The translations under genes were made by a program, and so were the position numbers. From Flavobacterium sp. Root186 (GTDB lineage Bacteria > Bacteroidota > Bacteroidia > Flavobacteriales > Flavobacteriaceae), in assembly GCF_001428525.1 (NCBI RefSeq), contig NZ_LMHW01000001.1, positions 310,705 to 374,704 on the forward strand: a stretch of 64,000 nucleotides of DNA, written 5' to 3'. Shown here one piece after another: positions 27,934-35,193 of this stretch (positions are counted from its first letter, which is position 1; each line of letters starts with the position of its first letter). Under the pieces are notes generated by a model. That model saw nothing but the letters and a program-made list of their open reading frames with translations, was not told the origin of the DNA and did not search any database.

Positions 27934-29103
27934 TTGAAAAAACATTTTTTATTCACCGCAATTCTGGCTGGCAGTTTTACCATTCAGGCTCAAAATAAAA
28001 TCATAACAGTCAATAATAATCTGAAAGTTGACAGAGAATTTGAAACCGTTGAACTTACCAAAAAATCACTTGGATTAGCTGCAGATTCTAAACTTGAAAA
28101 TTATGCTGTAAAAGACATCAGCACCAATTCATTTTTAGAAACCCAAACCGTAGACAATAATGGCGACGGAATTATGGATGTGCTTTTGTTTCAACCCAAA
28201 ATTAAAGCTTCGTCAAAACAGGATTTTGAAGTTTTTGTTGGAACAAATCCTTCGGCTTCTAAAATTGTGAGTTGTTATTCGAGATTTGTTCCGGAACGAA
28301 CTGATGATTATGCGTGGGAAAACAATAAAGTGGCTTTCAGGACTTATGGCCCCGTGGCTCAAAAAATGGTCGAAGATAATATCGCAGGCGGAACTTTAAC
28401 CAGCGGAATTGACGCGTGGTTAAAAAGAGTCGATTATCCTATCATTAATAAATGGTACGAAAAAGCAACTAACGGAACAGGCACTTATCATAAAGATACC
28501 GGAGAAGGTCTGGATAATTTTCACGTTGGTGACAGCCGCGGAATTGGTGGAATTGCTGTAAAAGTAGATGGCGAATATTATTTCTCTAAGAATTTTGTAA
28601 GCTGGAAAACCATTACAACCGGACCAATCAGAACGAGTTTCATTTTAACGTATGCGGATTGGGATGCAAAAGGAAATAAAATAACGGAATCAAAACTAAT
28701 CAGTTTAGATTACGGAAGTCAGTTTTCCCGTTTCGAAATCAATCTTACAGGAACTAAAACCATTTCTGCCGGAATAACGCTTCATGAGAAAAAAGGAACT
28801 ATTGGAACTAATTTAAAAGAAGGCTGGCTGAGTTATTGGGAACCAATCGACGATTCTGAAATTGGCTTAGGTTTAGTTGCTCCAAAAGGTACTTTAACGA
28901 GTTTTGATAATCATGTTACTGATGAAAAAGATTTGAGTAATCTTTACGGGGATATTTCAGTTAAAAACAACAAAGCAATTTATTATGTTGGTTTTGGGTG
29001 GAAAAAAGGAAGTCCGTTTCAAACCAAACAAGAATGGCAAAACTATTTGACTTCTTTTGCTGAAAAAGTCAATAATCCTTTGATTGTAAAAGTTAAGAAA
29101 TAA
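27934..29103 (+). CDS. DUF4861-family secreted protein, putative uronate-oligosaccharide enzyme
   Basis: Exported protein of 389 aa with signal peptide (1-19, ending TIQAQ). It starts with TTG (27934); no ATG lies close upstream in frame, and the signal peptide begins immediately after. The body is the DUF4861 fold: TVDNNGDGIMDVLLFQP near the start, then a conserved core with YAWENNKVAFRTYGP, GTGTYHKDTGEGLDNFHVGD, RGIGGIAV and LHEKKGTIGTNLKEGW. From memory, a DUF4861 protein of an ulvan-degrading marine flavobacterium was shown to be an oligosaccharide dehydratase. That recollection, plus the GH88 and mannonate genes nearby, suggests it acts on uronic-acid oligosaccharides in the periplasm. 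It is the first gene of the uronate locus. Confidence 0.75.
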   Translation: MKKHFLFTAILAGSFTIQAQNKIITVNNNLKVDREFETVELTKKSLGLAADSKLENYAVKDISTNSFLETQTVDNNGDGIMDVLLFQPKIKASSKQDFEVFVGTNPSASKIVSCYSRFVPERTDDYAWENNKVAFRTYGPVAQKMVEDNIAGGTLTSGIDAWLKRVDYPIINKWYEKATNGTGTYHKDTGEGLDNFHVGDSRGIGGIAVKVDGEYYFSKNFVSWKTITTGPIRTSFILTYADWDAKGNKITESKLISLDYGSQFSRFEINLTGTKTISAGITLHEKKGTIGTNLKEGWLSYWEPIDDSEIGLGLVAPKGTLTSFDNHVTDEKDLSNLYGDISVKNNKAIYYVGFGWKKGSPFQTKQEWQNYLTSFAEKVNNPLIVKVKK

Positions 29104-29107
29104 GATA

Positions 29108-29200
29108 TAGCCCACGGGTTTTACGGATTAAACGGATTGACGCAGATTATTTTAAAATAAACTATTGTAAACCAGTTTCATCCAAAAAACCAGTGGGCTA
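29108..29200. terminator. Stem between convergent DUF4861 and LacI genes
   Basis: TAGCCCACGGGTTTT pairs imperfectly with CCAGTGGGCTA at the other end of the 101-bp gap. Inside are ACGGATTAAACGGATT direct repeats. It is likely a bidirectional transcription barrier. Confidence 0.5.
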
Positions 29201-29204
29201 AAAA

Positions 29205-30227
29205 TCATCTCCTCGCAGGAAAATAATTCTCCTTTAAAATAATTTCTAACGGAATATAATGCGTGCGCTCTGCATCTTCCTGAAGAACCAGTTTTTTATA
29301 CAAATAATTGATTCCCATATAACCTTGACTTTCTGGTCTTTGGTTGATTAAAAAATCAATTACACCTTTGTTTAGGTATTCGATATTTTCATTTAATAAA
29401 TCGTAACCAATAATTCGGATACCTTTTATATTGTTTTGTTCCAGAAATCTCGCAACAATATAAGCCCTTGAATTGGGTACAAAAACACTGCTGATTCCTG
29501 AAAACATCTCCAAATTCATCTGATCGATTCCTGAATCTTTAATTGTAACTTCTGAAAACTTAAAATTTGTAAGCTCTTCGTTCTCTTTAAAGAAAGAATA
29601 AAATCCGTCGATTCGCTGCAAGTAAACAGAAGTACTTTCGATTTCGCGGGTAATTTTAAAAATCAAAACATGTCTTTCATTTTTTACCGCAAAACTGATT
29701 AATCTTCCAGCCAAATATCCGCTTTGAAAAGCATCCTGACCTACATATGCATGATTATCTTCATTCGAAATATTCGAATCGATCATCACAACCGGAATAT
29801 TTTTCTTTTTGTATTCATTTAAAAACTGAACGGAATCTTCGTAAAATATTGGCGCAAATAATAATCCGTCGCATTCAAACTCCATCACTTTTTTGACAGA
29901 TTCCTTAAAAGAAGCTGCGTTGAAATCGTAAAAAAAATAATCCAGAACAATTCCGAATTTACTAAACTCCAAAGCGGCTTTTTCAATACCTTCAACCTGA
30001 CTTCTCCAATATTCTAATTTTTCATATTTAGGAAGAAAAACTGCAAAATGAAACTTCTTATTTAAGGCCAGATTACTGGCGAGAATATTTCGCTTATAGC
30101 CAAATTCTTCAATTATAGCATTGACTTTATCTACAGTTTCCTGTGCAGCCTGACCCCGATTATGAATAATCCTGTCAACAGTTCCGGGTGAAACATTGGC
30201 TAATTCGGCAATTTTTTTAATTGTTAT
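29205..30227 (-). CDS. LacI-family transcriptional regulator with no standard start codon
   Basis: Full-length LacI/PurR-type repressor (about 340 aa) if read from a non-standard start. The DNA-binding domain is intact: TIKKIAELANVSPGTVDRI forms the HTH, then the hinge region GYKRNILASNLAL, followed by the periplasmic-binding-protein-like effector domain (about 58-335: FAVFLPKYEK, GLLFAPIFYED, YVGQDAFQSGYLAGRL, IIGYDLLNENIEYLNKGVID). In this frame no ATG, GTG or TTG occurs between the in-frame TAA near 30245 and the TTG at 29972, which lies after the HTH. I place the start at ATA 30227 (giving M-TIKKIAEL); ATC 30230 or another codon is possible. It lies head-to-head with the YhcH gene and its operator-like palindromes, so it probably represses the uronate genes. 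Confidence 0.75.
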   Translation of the reverse strand: MTIKKIAELANVSPGTVDRIIHNRGQAAQETVDKVNAIIEEFGYKRNILASNLALNKKFHFAVFLPKYEKLEYWRSQVEGIEKAALEFSKFGIVLDYFFYDFNAASFKESVKKVMEFECDGLLFAPIFYEDSVQFLNEYKKKNIPVVMIDSNISNEDNHAYVGQDAFQSGYLAGRLISFAVKNERHVLIFKITREIESTSVYLQRIDGFYSFFKENEELTNFKFSEVTIKDSGIDQMNLEMFSGISSVFVPNSRAYIVARFLEQNNIKGIRIIGYDLLNENIEYLNKGVIDFLINQRPESQGYMGINYLYKKLVLQEDAERTHYIPLEIILKENYFPARR

Positions 30228-30296
30228 GATATTGATTCTTTTTTAGTTAAAATTATAAAAGCTCTCTTGTAAAATTATTTTTTTTAGCAAAAATAA

Positions 30297-30349
30297 GTTG
30301 TTTTACATCACAATTTACATACATTTGTAAAATACCGTGTGCGTACACG
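30297..30349 (+). promoter_or_regulatory. Promoter and LacI-type operator for the uronate catabolic genes
   Basis: GTTG (30297-30300), a 19-nt spacer and TACATTTG (30320-30327) form a good Bacteroidota promoter pointing at the YhcH gene. Two dyads overlap it: TTTACA-N6-TGTAAA (30314-30331), covering the -7 box, and CGTGT-GCGT-ACACG (30336-30349), sitting on the expected transcription start. The second has the central-CG symmetry common in LacI-family operators. Repressor bound at either would block transcription. Confidence 0.65.
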
Positions 30350-30425
30350 TAAAAATACACATAATATAAAAATGACAAGCAATTTTTATATTATTATTTC
30401 AAAAAATAAAACAAAACTTTACCCA

Positions 30426-30875
30426 ATGATTGTAGATTCATTACATAATGCAGCTAAATATTATAGTCTGCATCCTAATTTTAAAAAAGCTTTTGAGTAT
30501 GTAAATCAAACTGATATTGCTAGTCTTGAAGCGGGAACTATAGAAATTAATGAAGGCCTAAAACTAATCGTGATTCACGGCGACGGAAGTACAAGAGAAG
30601 AAAGCATTAAAGGTTTTGAATGCCACGATAAAAATATTGATATTCAGATTTCAATACAAGGTCCTGAAACATTTGCGTGGAAACCAAGAGAAAAATGCGT
30701 TAGTCCAAACGGCGATTATAGCGACGAAAGAGATGTTCGTTTTTTCCACGATAAACCAGATATGTTTTTTGAACTTCAGGAAAAACAATTTGCTATTTTA
30801 TTTCCAGAAGACGTACATGTCGCAATGATTGGCGAAGGTTTTTTGAAAAAACTGGTATTTAAAGTTAAGATCTAA
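30426..30875 (+). CDS. YhcH/YjgK/YiaL (DUF386) family protein
   Basis: Cytoplasmic cupin-like beta-barrel protein, 149 aa. Family members begin M-I-[VI]-D-x-L, so I take the ATG at 30426 (MIVDSLHNAAKYYSLHPNF). An ATG at 30372 in frame would add 18 residues, and a GTG at 30339 lies inside the operator. Family landmarks present: EINEGLKLIVIHGDG, GFECHDKNIDIQISIQGPE (metal/sugar-binding loop), FFHDKPDMFFELQ and FAILFPEDVHVAMIG. Homologues are encoded with sialic-acid and uronate catabolic genes and may handle sugar anomers or epimers; the true reaction is unsettled. First gene of the plus-strand catabolic set, 130 bp before the SDR. Confidence 0.82.
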   Translation: MIVDSLHNAAKYYSLHPNFKKAFEYVNQTDIASLEAGTIEINEGLKLIVIHGDGSTREESIKGFECHDKNIDIQISIQGPETFAWKPREKCVSPNGDYSDERDVRFFHDKPDMFFELQEKQFAILFPEDVHVAMIGEGFLKKLVFKVKI

Positions 30876-30883
30876 TTCCCAAA

Positions 30884-30979
30884 GGGAAATTCCAATTTTT
30901 TAAAATTCCAAATTCCAAGTGAAAACTTAAAAAAATATTTTTCAAAATTGGAACTTGGAATTTTAAAATATTGGGATTT
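30884..30979. repeat. AATTCCAA-type inverted repeat between YhcH and SDR genes
   Basis: TTTTAAAATTCCAAATTCCA pairs with the ACTTGGAATTTTAAAA region near 30952-30968, with outer AATTCCCAA/TTGGGATT ends. The transcript could fold here. Similar AAATTCCAA tracts occur at 25436. Confidence 0.6.
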
Positions 30980-31005
30980 AAACATTATAAATCATAAAAA
31001 TAAAA

Positions 31006-31818
31006 ATGAATTCAATATTTAATCTAAAAGGAAAAATTGCACTTATAACGGGCGGTGCCGGAGTATTAGGAAGCAACTTTGCAAACGTTTTGGCAAAACA
31101 AGGCGTAATTGTAGGGATTGTTTCTCAATCTATTGAAAAAGCAGAGAAAACCGTAAAACAAATAGAAGCTAATAGCGGACAGGCATTTGCAATTCAGGCG
31201 AATGTTTTAAGTAAAGAAGAATTAGAAAAAGCAAAAGATTTTATCGTTGAAAAATATGGTCGCCTTGATATCTTAATTAATGCTGCCGGAGGAAATATGC
31301 CGGGCGCAACGATACAACCGGATCAGGCTATTTATGATATGAAAAGCGATGATCTGCAAAAAGTTATTGATTTAAATATTATTGGAACAATGCTTCCTAC
31401 TCAGGTCTTTTCAGAGCTTTTTGCAAAGCAGAAATCAGGAAATATCATCAACATTTCATCAGCATCGGCGCAAAGACCTTTAACGAGAGTTGTGGGGTAT
31501 TCTGCTTCAAAAGCGGCAATTGACAACTTTACACAATGGATGGCGGTTGAATTAGCACAAAAATATGGCGAAGGAATTCGTGTAAATGCCATTTCACCGG
31601 GATTTTTTATTGGAGAACAAAACCGTGCTTTATTATTAACTCCCGAAGGAAAACTGACCCCAAGAGGTGAAAAAATAATCGATCACACACCAATGGGAAG
31701 ATTTGGAACTCCTGATGATATTGACGGTGCACTTTTGTTTTTATGCAGTGATATGTCAAAATTCGTAACGGGAATAACCTTAAAAGTTGATGGAGGTTTT
31801 GCCGCAACAAGCATTTAA
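31006..31818 (+). CDS. SDR-family oxidoreductase, probable D-mannonate (fructuronate) oxidoreductase
   Basis: NAD(P)-dependent short-chain dehydrogenase, 270 aa. Nucleotide-binding motif TGGAGVLG near residue 16, NAAGGN, catalytic Ser in [10 protein letters not shown], and Tyr165-x3-Lys169 (YSASK) are all present; the C-terminus [15 protein letters not shown] is typical. It lies 29 bp before uxuA. In Bacteroidota this SDR-UxuA pairing usually replaces the classic UxuB: fructuronate is reduced to D-mannonate, which UxuA dehydrates. The reaction is inferred from this context; the SDR fold itself is certain. Confidence 0.85.
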   Translation: MNSIFNLKGKIALITGGAGVLGSNFANVLAKQGVIVGIVSQSIEKAEKTVKQIEANSGQAFAIQANVLSKEELEKAKDFIVEKYGRLDILINAAGGNMPGATIQPDQAIYDMKSDDLQKVIDLNIIGTMLPTQVFSELFAKQKSGNIINISSASAQRPLTRVVGYSASKAAIDNFTQWMAVELAQKYGEGIRVNAISPGFFIGEQNRALLLTPEGKLTPRGEKIIDHTPMGRFGTPDDIDGALLFLCSDMSKFVTGITLKVDGGFAATSI

Positions 31819-31847
31819 AAAATAATTCTAAAAAAACATATATTAAA

Positions 31848-33032
31848 ATGGAACAAACATTAAGATGGTTCGGACCAAATGATCCTGTTTCTTTACAAGA
31901 TATTGCACAAACCGGAGCGACCGGAATTGTAACGGCTTTACATCATATTCCAAACGGAGAAGTTTGGAGCATCGATGAAATCATTAAACGAAAAGTGGAG
32001 ATCGAGCACGAAAATGGCGATCCTAAAAAAGGTGCTTCGGGATTAACCTGGTCGGTTGTGGAAAGTATTCCAGTACACGAAGACATTAAAAAACAAACGG
32101 GGAATTATCTTCAATACATTGAAAATTATAAAGAAAGCATTCGTAATCTGGCTTTATGCGGCATCAAATGTGTGTGTTATAATTTCATGCCGGTTTTAGA
32201 CTGGTCAAGAACTGATTTATCGTATACCGTTGAAGACGGCTCAAAAGCTTTACGCTTTGATATCAACGCTTTTGCTGCTTTTGAATTATTTATTTTAAAA
32301 AGACCAGGCGCAGAAAAAGAATATTCTGCAGAGCAGACTCAAAAAGCTAAAAGCTATTTTGAAGCCATGACAGATGAAGATAAAGTAAAACTACAAAGAA
32401 ACATTCTGGCTGGACTTCCGGGTGCTGAAGAAGCTTATTCTGTTGAAGATTTTCTAGTTACATTAAGTGGTTATCATCATATTGACAGACAGGCTTTAAA
32501 AGATAATTTGTTCTACTTTTTAAAACAGATTATTCCCGTTGCTGAAAGTAAAGGTGTTTTGATGGCAATTCACCCTGACGATCCACCCTACCCTATTTTA
32601 GGTTTACCGAGAGTGGTTAGTACGGAGGAAGATTTAATAGAATTAATGAATGCTGCACCATCAAAATCAAACGGATTTACGATGTGTACAGGTTCGTATG
32701 GCGTAAGAGCTGATAATGATTTGCCTGGAATTGTACGACGTCACGGCGATAAAATGAATTTTATTCATTTAAGAAGTACGCAAAGAGACGAAGAAGGAAG
32801 TTTCTATGAAGCAAATCATCTTGAAGGTGATGTTGATATGTACGAAGTCGTAAAAGCAATTCTCGAAGTTGAAAAAAGAAACAAGAGCAAATTGCCAATG
32901 CGTCCGGACCACGGACATCAAATGCTGGATGATTTAAAGAAAAAAACAAATCCGGGTTATTCTGCAATTGGCCGTTTAAGAGGTCTTGCAGAATTGAGAG
33001 GACTTGAATTAGGGATTAAGCGATCCGTGTAA
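31848..33032 (+). CDS. uxuA: Mannonate dehydratase
   Basis: Cytoplasmic TIM-barrel enzyme (394 aa, normal length) that converts D-mannonate to 2-keto-3-deoxy-D-gluconate. Recognised by the N-terminal [81 protein letters not shown] and the C-terminal [12 protein letters not shown]. The His, Cys and Asp residues in these loops bind the divalent metal. It follows the SDR directly. Together they are the middle of the glucuronate pathway; the isomerase UxaC and KdgK/KdgA are not in this window. Confidence 0.96.
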   Translation: MEQTLRWFGPNDPVSLQDIAQTGATGIVTALHHIPNGEVWSIDEIIKRKVEIEHENGDPKKGASGLTWSVVESIPVHEDIKKQTGNYLQYIENYKESIRNLALCGIKCVCYNFMPVLDWSRTDLSYTVEDGSKALRFDINAFAAFELFILKRPGAEKEYSAEQTQKAKSYFEAMTDEDKVKLQRNILAGLPGAEEAYSVEDFLVTLSGYHHIDRQALKDNLFYFLKQIIPVAESKGVLMAIHPDDPPYPILGLPRVVSTEEDLIELMNAAPSKSNGFTMCTGSYGVRADNDLPGIVRRHGDKMNFIHLRSTQRDEEGSFYEANHLEGDVDMYEVVKAILEVEKRNKSKLPMRPDHGHQMLDDLKKKTNPGYSAIGRLRGLAELRGLELGIKRSV

Positions 33033-33038
33033 AAGTTT

Positions 33039-33230
33039 TGCCACGAAGGCGCTAAGGCGCAAAGATTTTTTTTAAAGCCACTCCCGATAATTATCGGGAT
33101 AAAAGGATTAAAAAAAATGTTTCACGCAGATTATAGCAGATTTTATTTTGAATAAATTATCTGCCTAAATCTTTTTAAATCTGCGTGAAAGAAAAAACAA
33201 AAAACTTTGCATCTTAATGCCTTCGTGGCA
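33039..33230. repeat. Three-layer inverted repeat after uxuA
   Basis: Outer arms TGCCACGAAGGC.. and GCCTTCGTGGCA (33039 and 33219-33230) enclose the perfect 18-bp palindrome TCCCGATAATTATCGGGA (33082-33099) and a second stem, TTTCACGCAGATT against AATCTGCGTGAAA (about 33121-33190). It begins 6 nt after the uxuA stop. I see no gene in it. Confidence 0.8.
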
Positions 33231-33270
33231 GACCACAATAAAACTAACTAACCACAAAAACCACAAAACC

Positions 33271-34899
33271 ATGATTCGCCAAACTATCCTTATATCCTGC
33301 AGCCTCTTTATGAACGCTGTATTGGCGCAGGAAATACCTAAAATTATTACTTCAAAAACGAATTATCTTCCTGATTTTAGTTTTGCGGGATATCATTTTG
33401 GTGAAAGCAAACTTCCGGAAGCCGAGGGAAAAATTATAAATGCCGCTGATTTTGGTGTAAAAGCAAACGACAATTTAGACGATTCAAAAGCTCTCTTAAA
33501 AGCTTTAAAAGCAGCAAATGCAATCGACGGAAATGTTATTTTACAATTACCTCAAGGCAGAATTATTCTGAGTGAAATTGTATATATCGAAAGAAGCAAT
33601 TTTGTACTCCGCGGTGCAGGTTCTGGCGAAAACGGAACTGAAATCTACTGCCCAAGACCAATGATGTATCTTAAAGATCCGGAATCTCTGGCAGAACTTC
33701 GGGAATATCTTACCACTTTTGATAAAAGACAACGCGAGCCTGAAAACAATGTTGATTTGCCTTTCTCTCAATATGCTTGGTCCGGAGGTTTCCTTTGGAC
33801 ACAAATACCGGGTGAACGTGTAAAATCTTATTTGGATAAATACGAACCGGAACCTAACGTTTTGGCAAAAGTTAATTCTGGGAAAATGGGTGAATTTACG
33901 ATCAATGTTTCTGATGTAAAAAATCTAAAAGTTGGTGATATCGTCGAATTGCAATTGTTTAATAAAGATGGCGAAAACGGCGAAATTATTAAAGATTTAT
34001 ATCAGGGCGCAAAAGTAAAACCGGGATCACATCACTGGCAGTTTCCAAAACTTCCTATTGTGAGACAACAGGTTGAAATTGTGAAGGTTTCAAACTCAAA
34101 AATTACCATTAAAACACCTTTAACTATTTCAATTAAACCGAGTTATCAGGCGCAACTGGTAGAATGGAAACATTTAAACGAAGTAGGAATTGAACATCTT
34201 CGCTTTACTTTTCCTGATATTCCGAGAGTGGCGCATCATGTTGAACCGGGAAATAATGCTATTTTCCTTACCCGCCTTTTTAACAGCTGGGTTAATGATG
34301 TAAAAATCACAAATGCTGACAGCGGGATTCTCGGCGAAGAAATCTCAAATGTTACAGTTCAGAATATTGTTACCGATGGACCGCATTTATCTCATTATAC
34401 CGTAACTTTAGGAGGCGTTCATAATGTTTTAGTAAAGAATCTTAAAATCTACAATAAAGCGGTTCATCCGTTGAGTTTCAATACCTTTTCTACTAAAAAC
34501 GTATATCAGGATTGTGAGATATTTGCCGATGCACTTTTAGATCAGCATTCGGGAGCAAATCATCAAAATTTATTTGATAATATTACGGTTCATATTACGG
34601 CTGATAAAAACAACGCTTATTTTCTATTTGGCGGCGGTGGTGCTGATTATTGGAAACCTTCACATGGGCCATTCAGTACTTTTTGGAATTTAAATGTACA
34701 AGTCGAAAATCCGGATCAAACAAAACCCGTTTTATTATACGGAATGAAAGACGGCGCTTTTGCAAGAATCATTGGCGTACACGGAAATACAAAATTTGAA
34801 ATCAAATACGACGTCGATCCCTATATTGAATTTTTAAACACGCCGATAGAAAAAATCCCGTCGTTATATAATTATCAATTGAAAAGACGCTTAAAGTAA
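33271..34899 (+). CDS. Secreted right-handed beta-helix protein, possible polysaccharide lyase
   Basis: Exported protein of 542 aa. The ATG at 33271 starts a good signal peptide (MIRQTILISCSLFMNAVLAQ). An in-frame ATG 18 codons upstream lies in the repeat and adds a polar stretch, so I reject it. The N-terminal part has the pectate-lyase-3-type opening INAADFGVKANDNLDDSKAL and a LQLPQGRIILSEIVYIERSN coil. The body is a run of beta-helix rungs (GIEHLRF, WVNDVKITNADSGI, ISNVTVQNIVTDG, GVHNVLVKNLKIYN, FDNITVHIT). Such proteins are polysaccharide lyases or hydrolases; this one does not match a numbered family I recognise. Its place between uxuA and the HTCS points to an acidic polysaccharide substrate. 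Confidence 0.7.
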   Translation: MIRQTILISCSLFMNAVLAQEIPKIITSKTNYLPDFSFAGYHFGESKLPEAEGKIINAADFGVKANDNLDDSKALLKALKAANAIDGNVILQLPQGRIILSEIVYIERSNFVLRGAGSGENGTEIYCPRPMMYLKDPESLAELREYLTTFDKRQREPENNVDLPFSQYAWSGGFLWTQIPGERVKSYLDKYEPEPNVLAKVNSGKMGEFTINVSDVKNLKVGDIVELQLFNKDGENGEIIKDLYQGAKVKPGSHHWQFPKLPIVRQQVEIVKVSNSKITIKTPLTISIKPSYQAQLVEWKHLNEVGIEHLRFTFPDIPRVAHHVEPGNNAIFLTRLFNSWVNDVKITNADSGILGEEISNVTVQNIVTDGPHLSHYTVTLGGVHNVLVKNLKIYNKAVHPLSFNTFSTKNVYQDCEIFADALLDQHSGANHQNLFDNITVHITADKNNAYFLFGGGGADYWKPSHGPFSTFWNLNVQVENPDQTKPVLLYGMKDGAFARIIGVHGNTKFEIKYDVDPYIEFLNTPIEKIPSLYNYQLKRRLK

Positions 34900-34920
34900 G
34901 TTTTGCTCATCATAAAGTTA

Positions 34921-35129
34921 TAATCTCGCAAAGTCGCTAAGACGCAAAGTTTTTTCTCATTTATGTCATTTCGACGAAGGAGAAATCTCCGCGAGAAACT
35001 CTACAAAGATTGGACTCTCGTTGCCGAGCTACTTGTGGAGATTTCTCCTTCGTCGAAATGACAAAGAATACTTATTAATCATGAAAATGAACAAATAAAA
35101 CTTTGCGTCTTAGCGACTTTGCGAGATTA
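34921..35129. repeat. Nested perfect inverted repeat between beta-helix and HTCS genes
   Basis: Outer arms of 32 bp are perfectly complementary (TAATCTCGCAAAGTCGCTAA.. to its complement ending GCGAGATTA at 35129). Inside, 27-bp arms beginning TGTCATTTCGACGAAGGAGA (34964-34990 and 35037-35063) are also perfect complements. The element fills most of the 294-bp gap before the HTCS, so it lies in the leader or just before its promoter. No other signal was seen there. Confidence 0.88.
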
Positions 35130-35193
35130 AATCATAAGTAAGAAACCTTTGAACTTCTGATCCTTTGCTTCTTTGAACCTTAAAAATAACGCT

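Noticed and set aside
29205..29972. Shorter TTG-started version of the LacI-family protein as the real gene
   Set aside because: It would delete the HTH and hinge, both of which are intact upstream in the same frame.
30339..30875. GTG at 30339 as the start of the YhcH-like protein
   Set aside because: It lies inside the operator-like dyad at the expected transcription start, and family members begin at the MIVDSL position.
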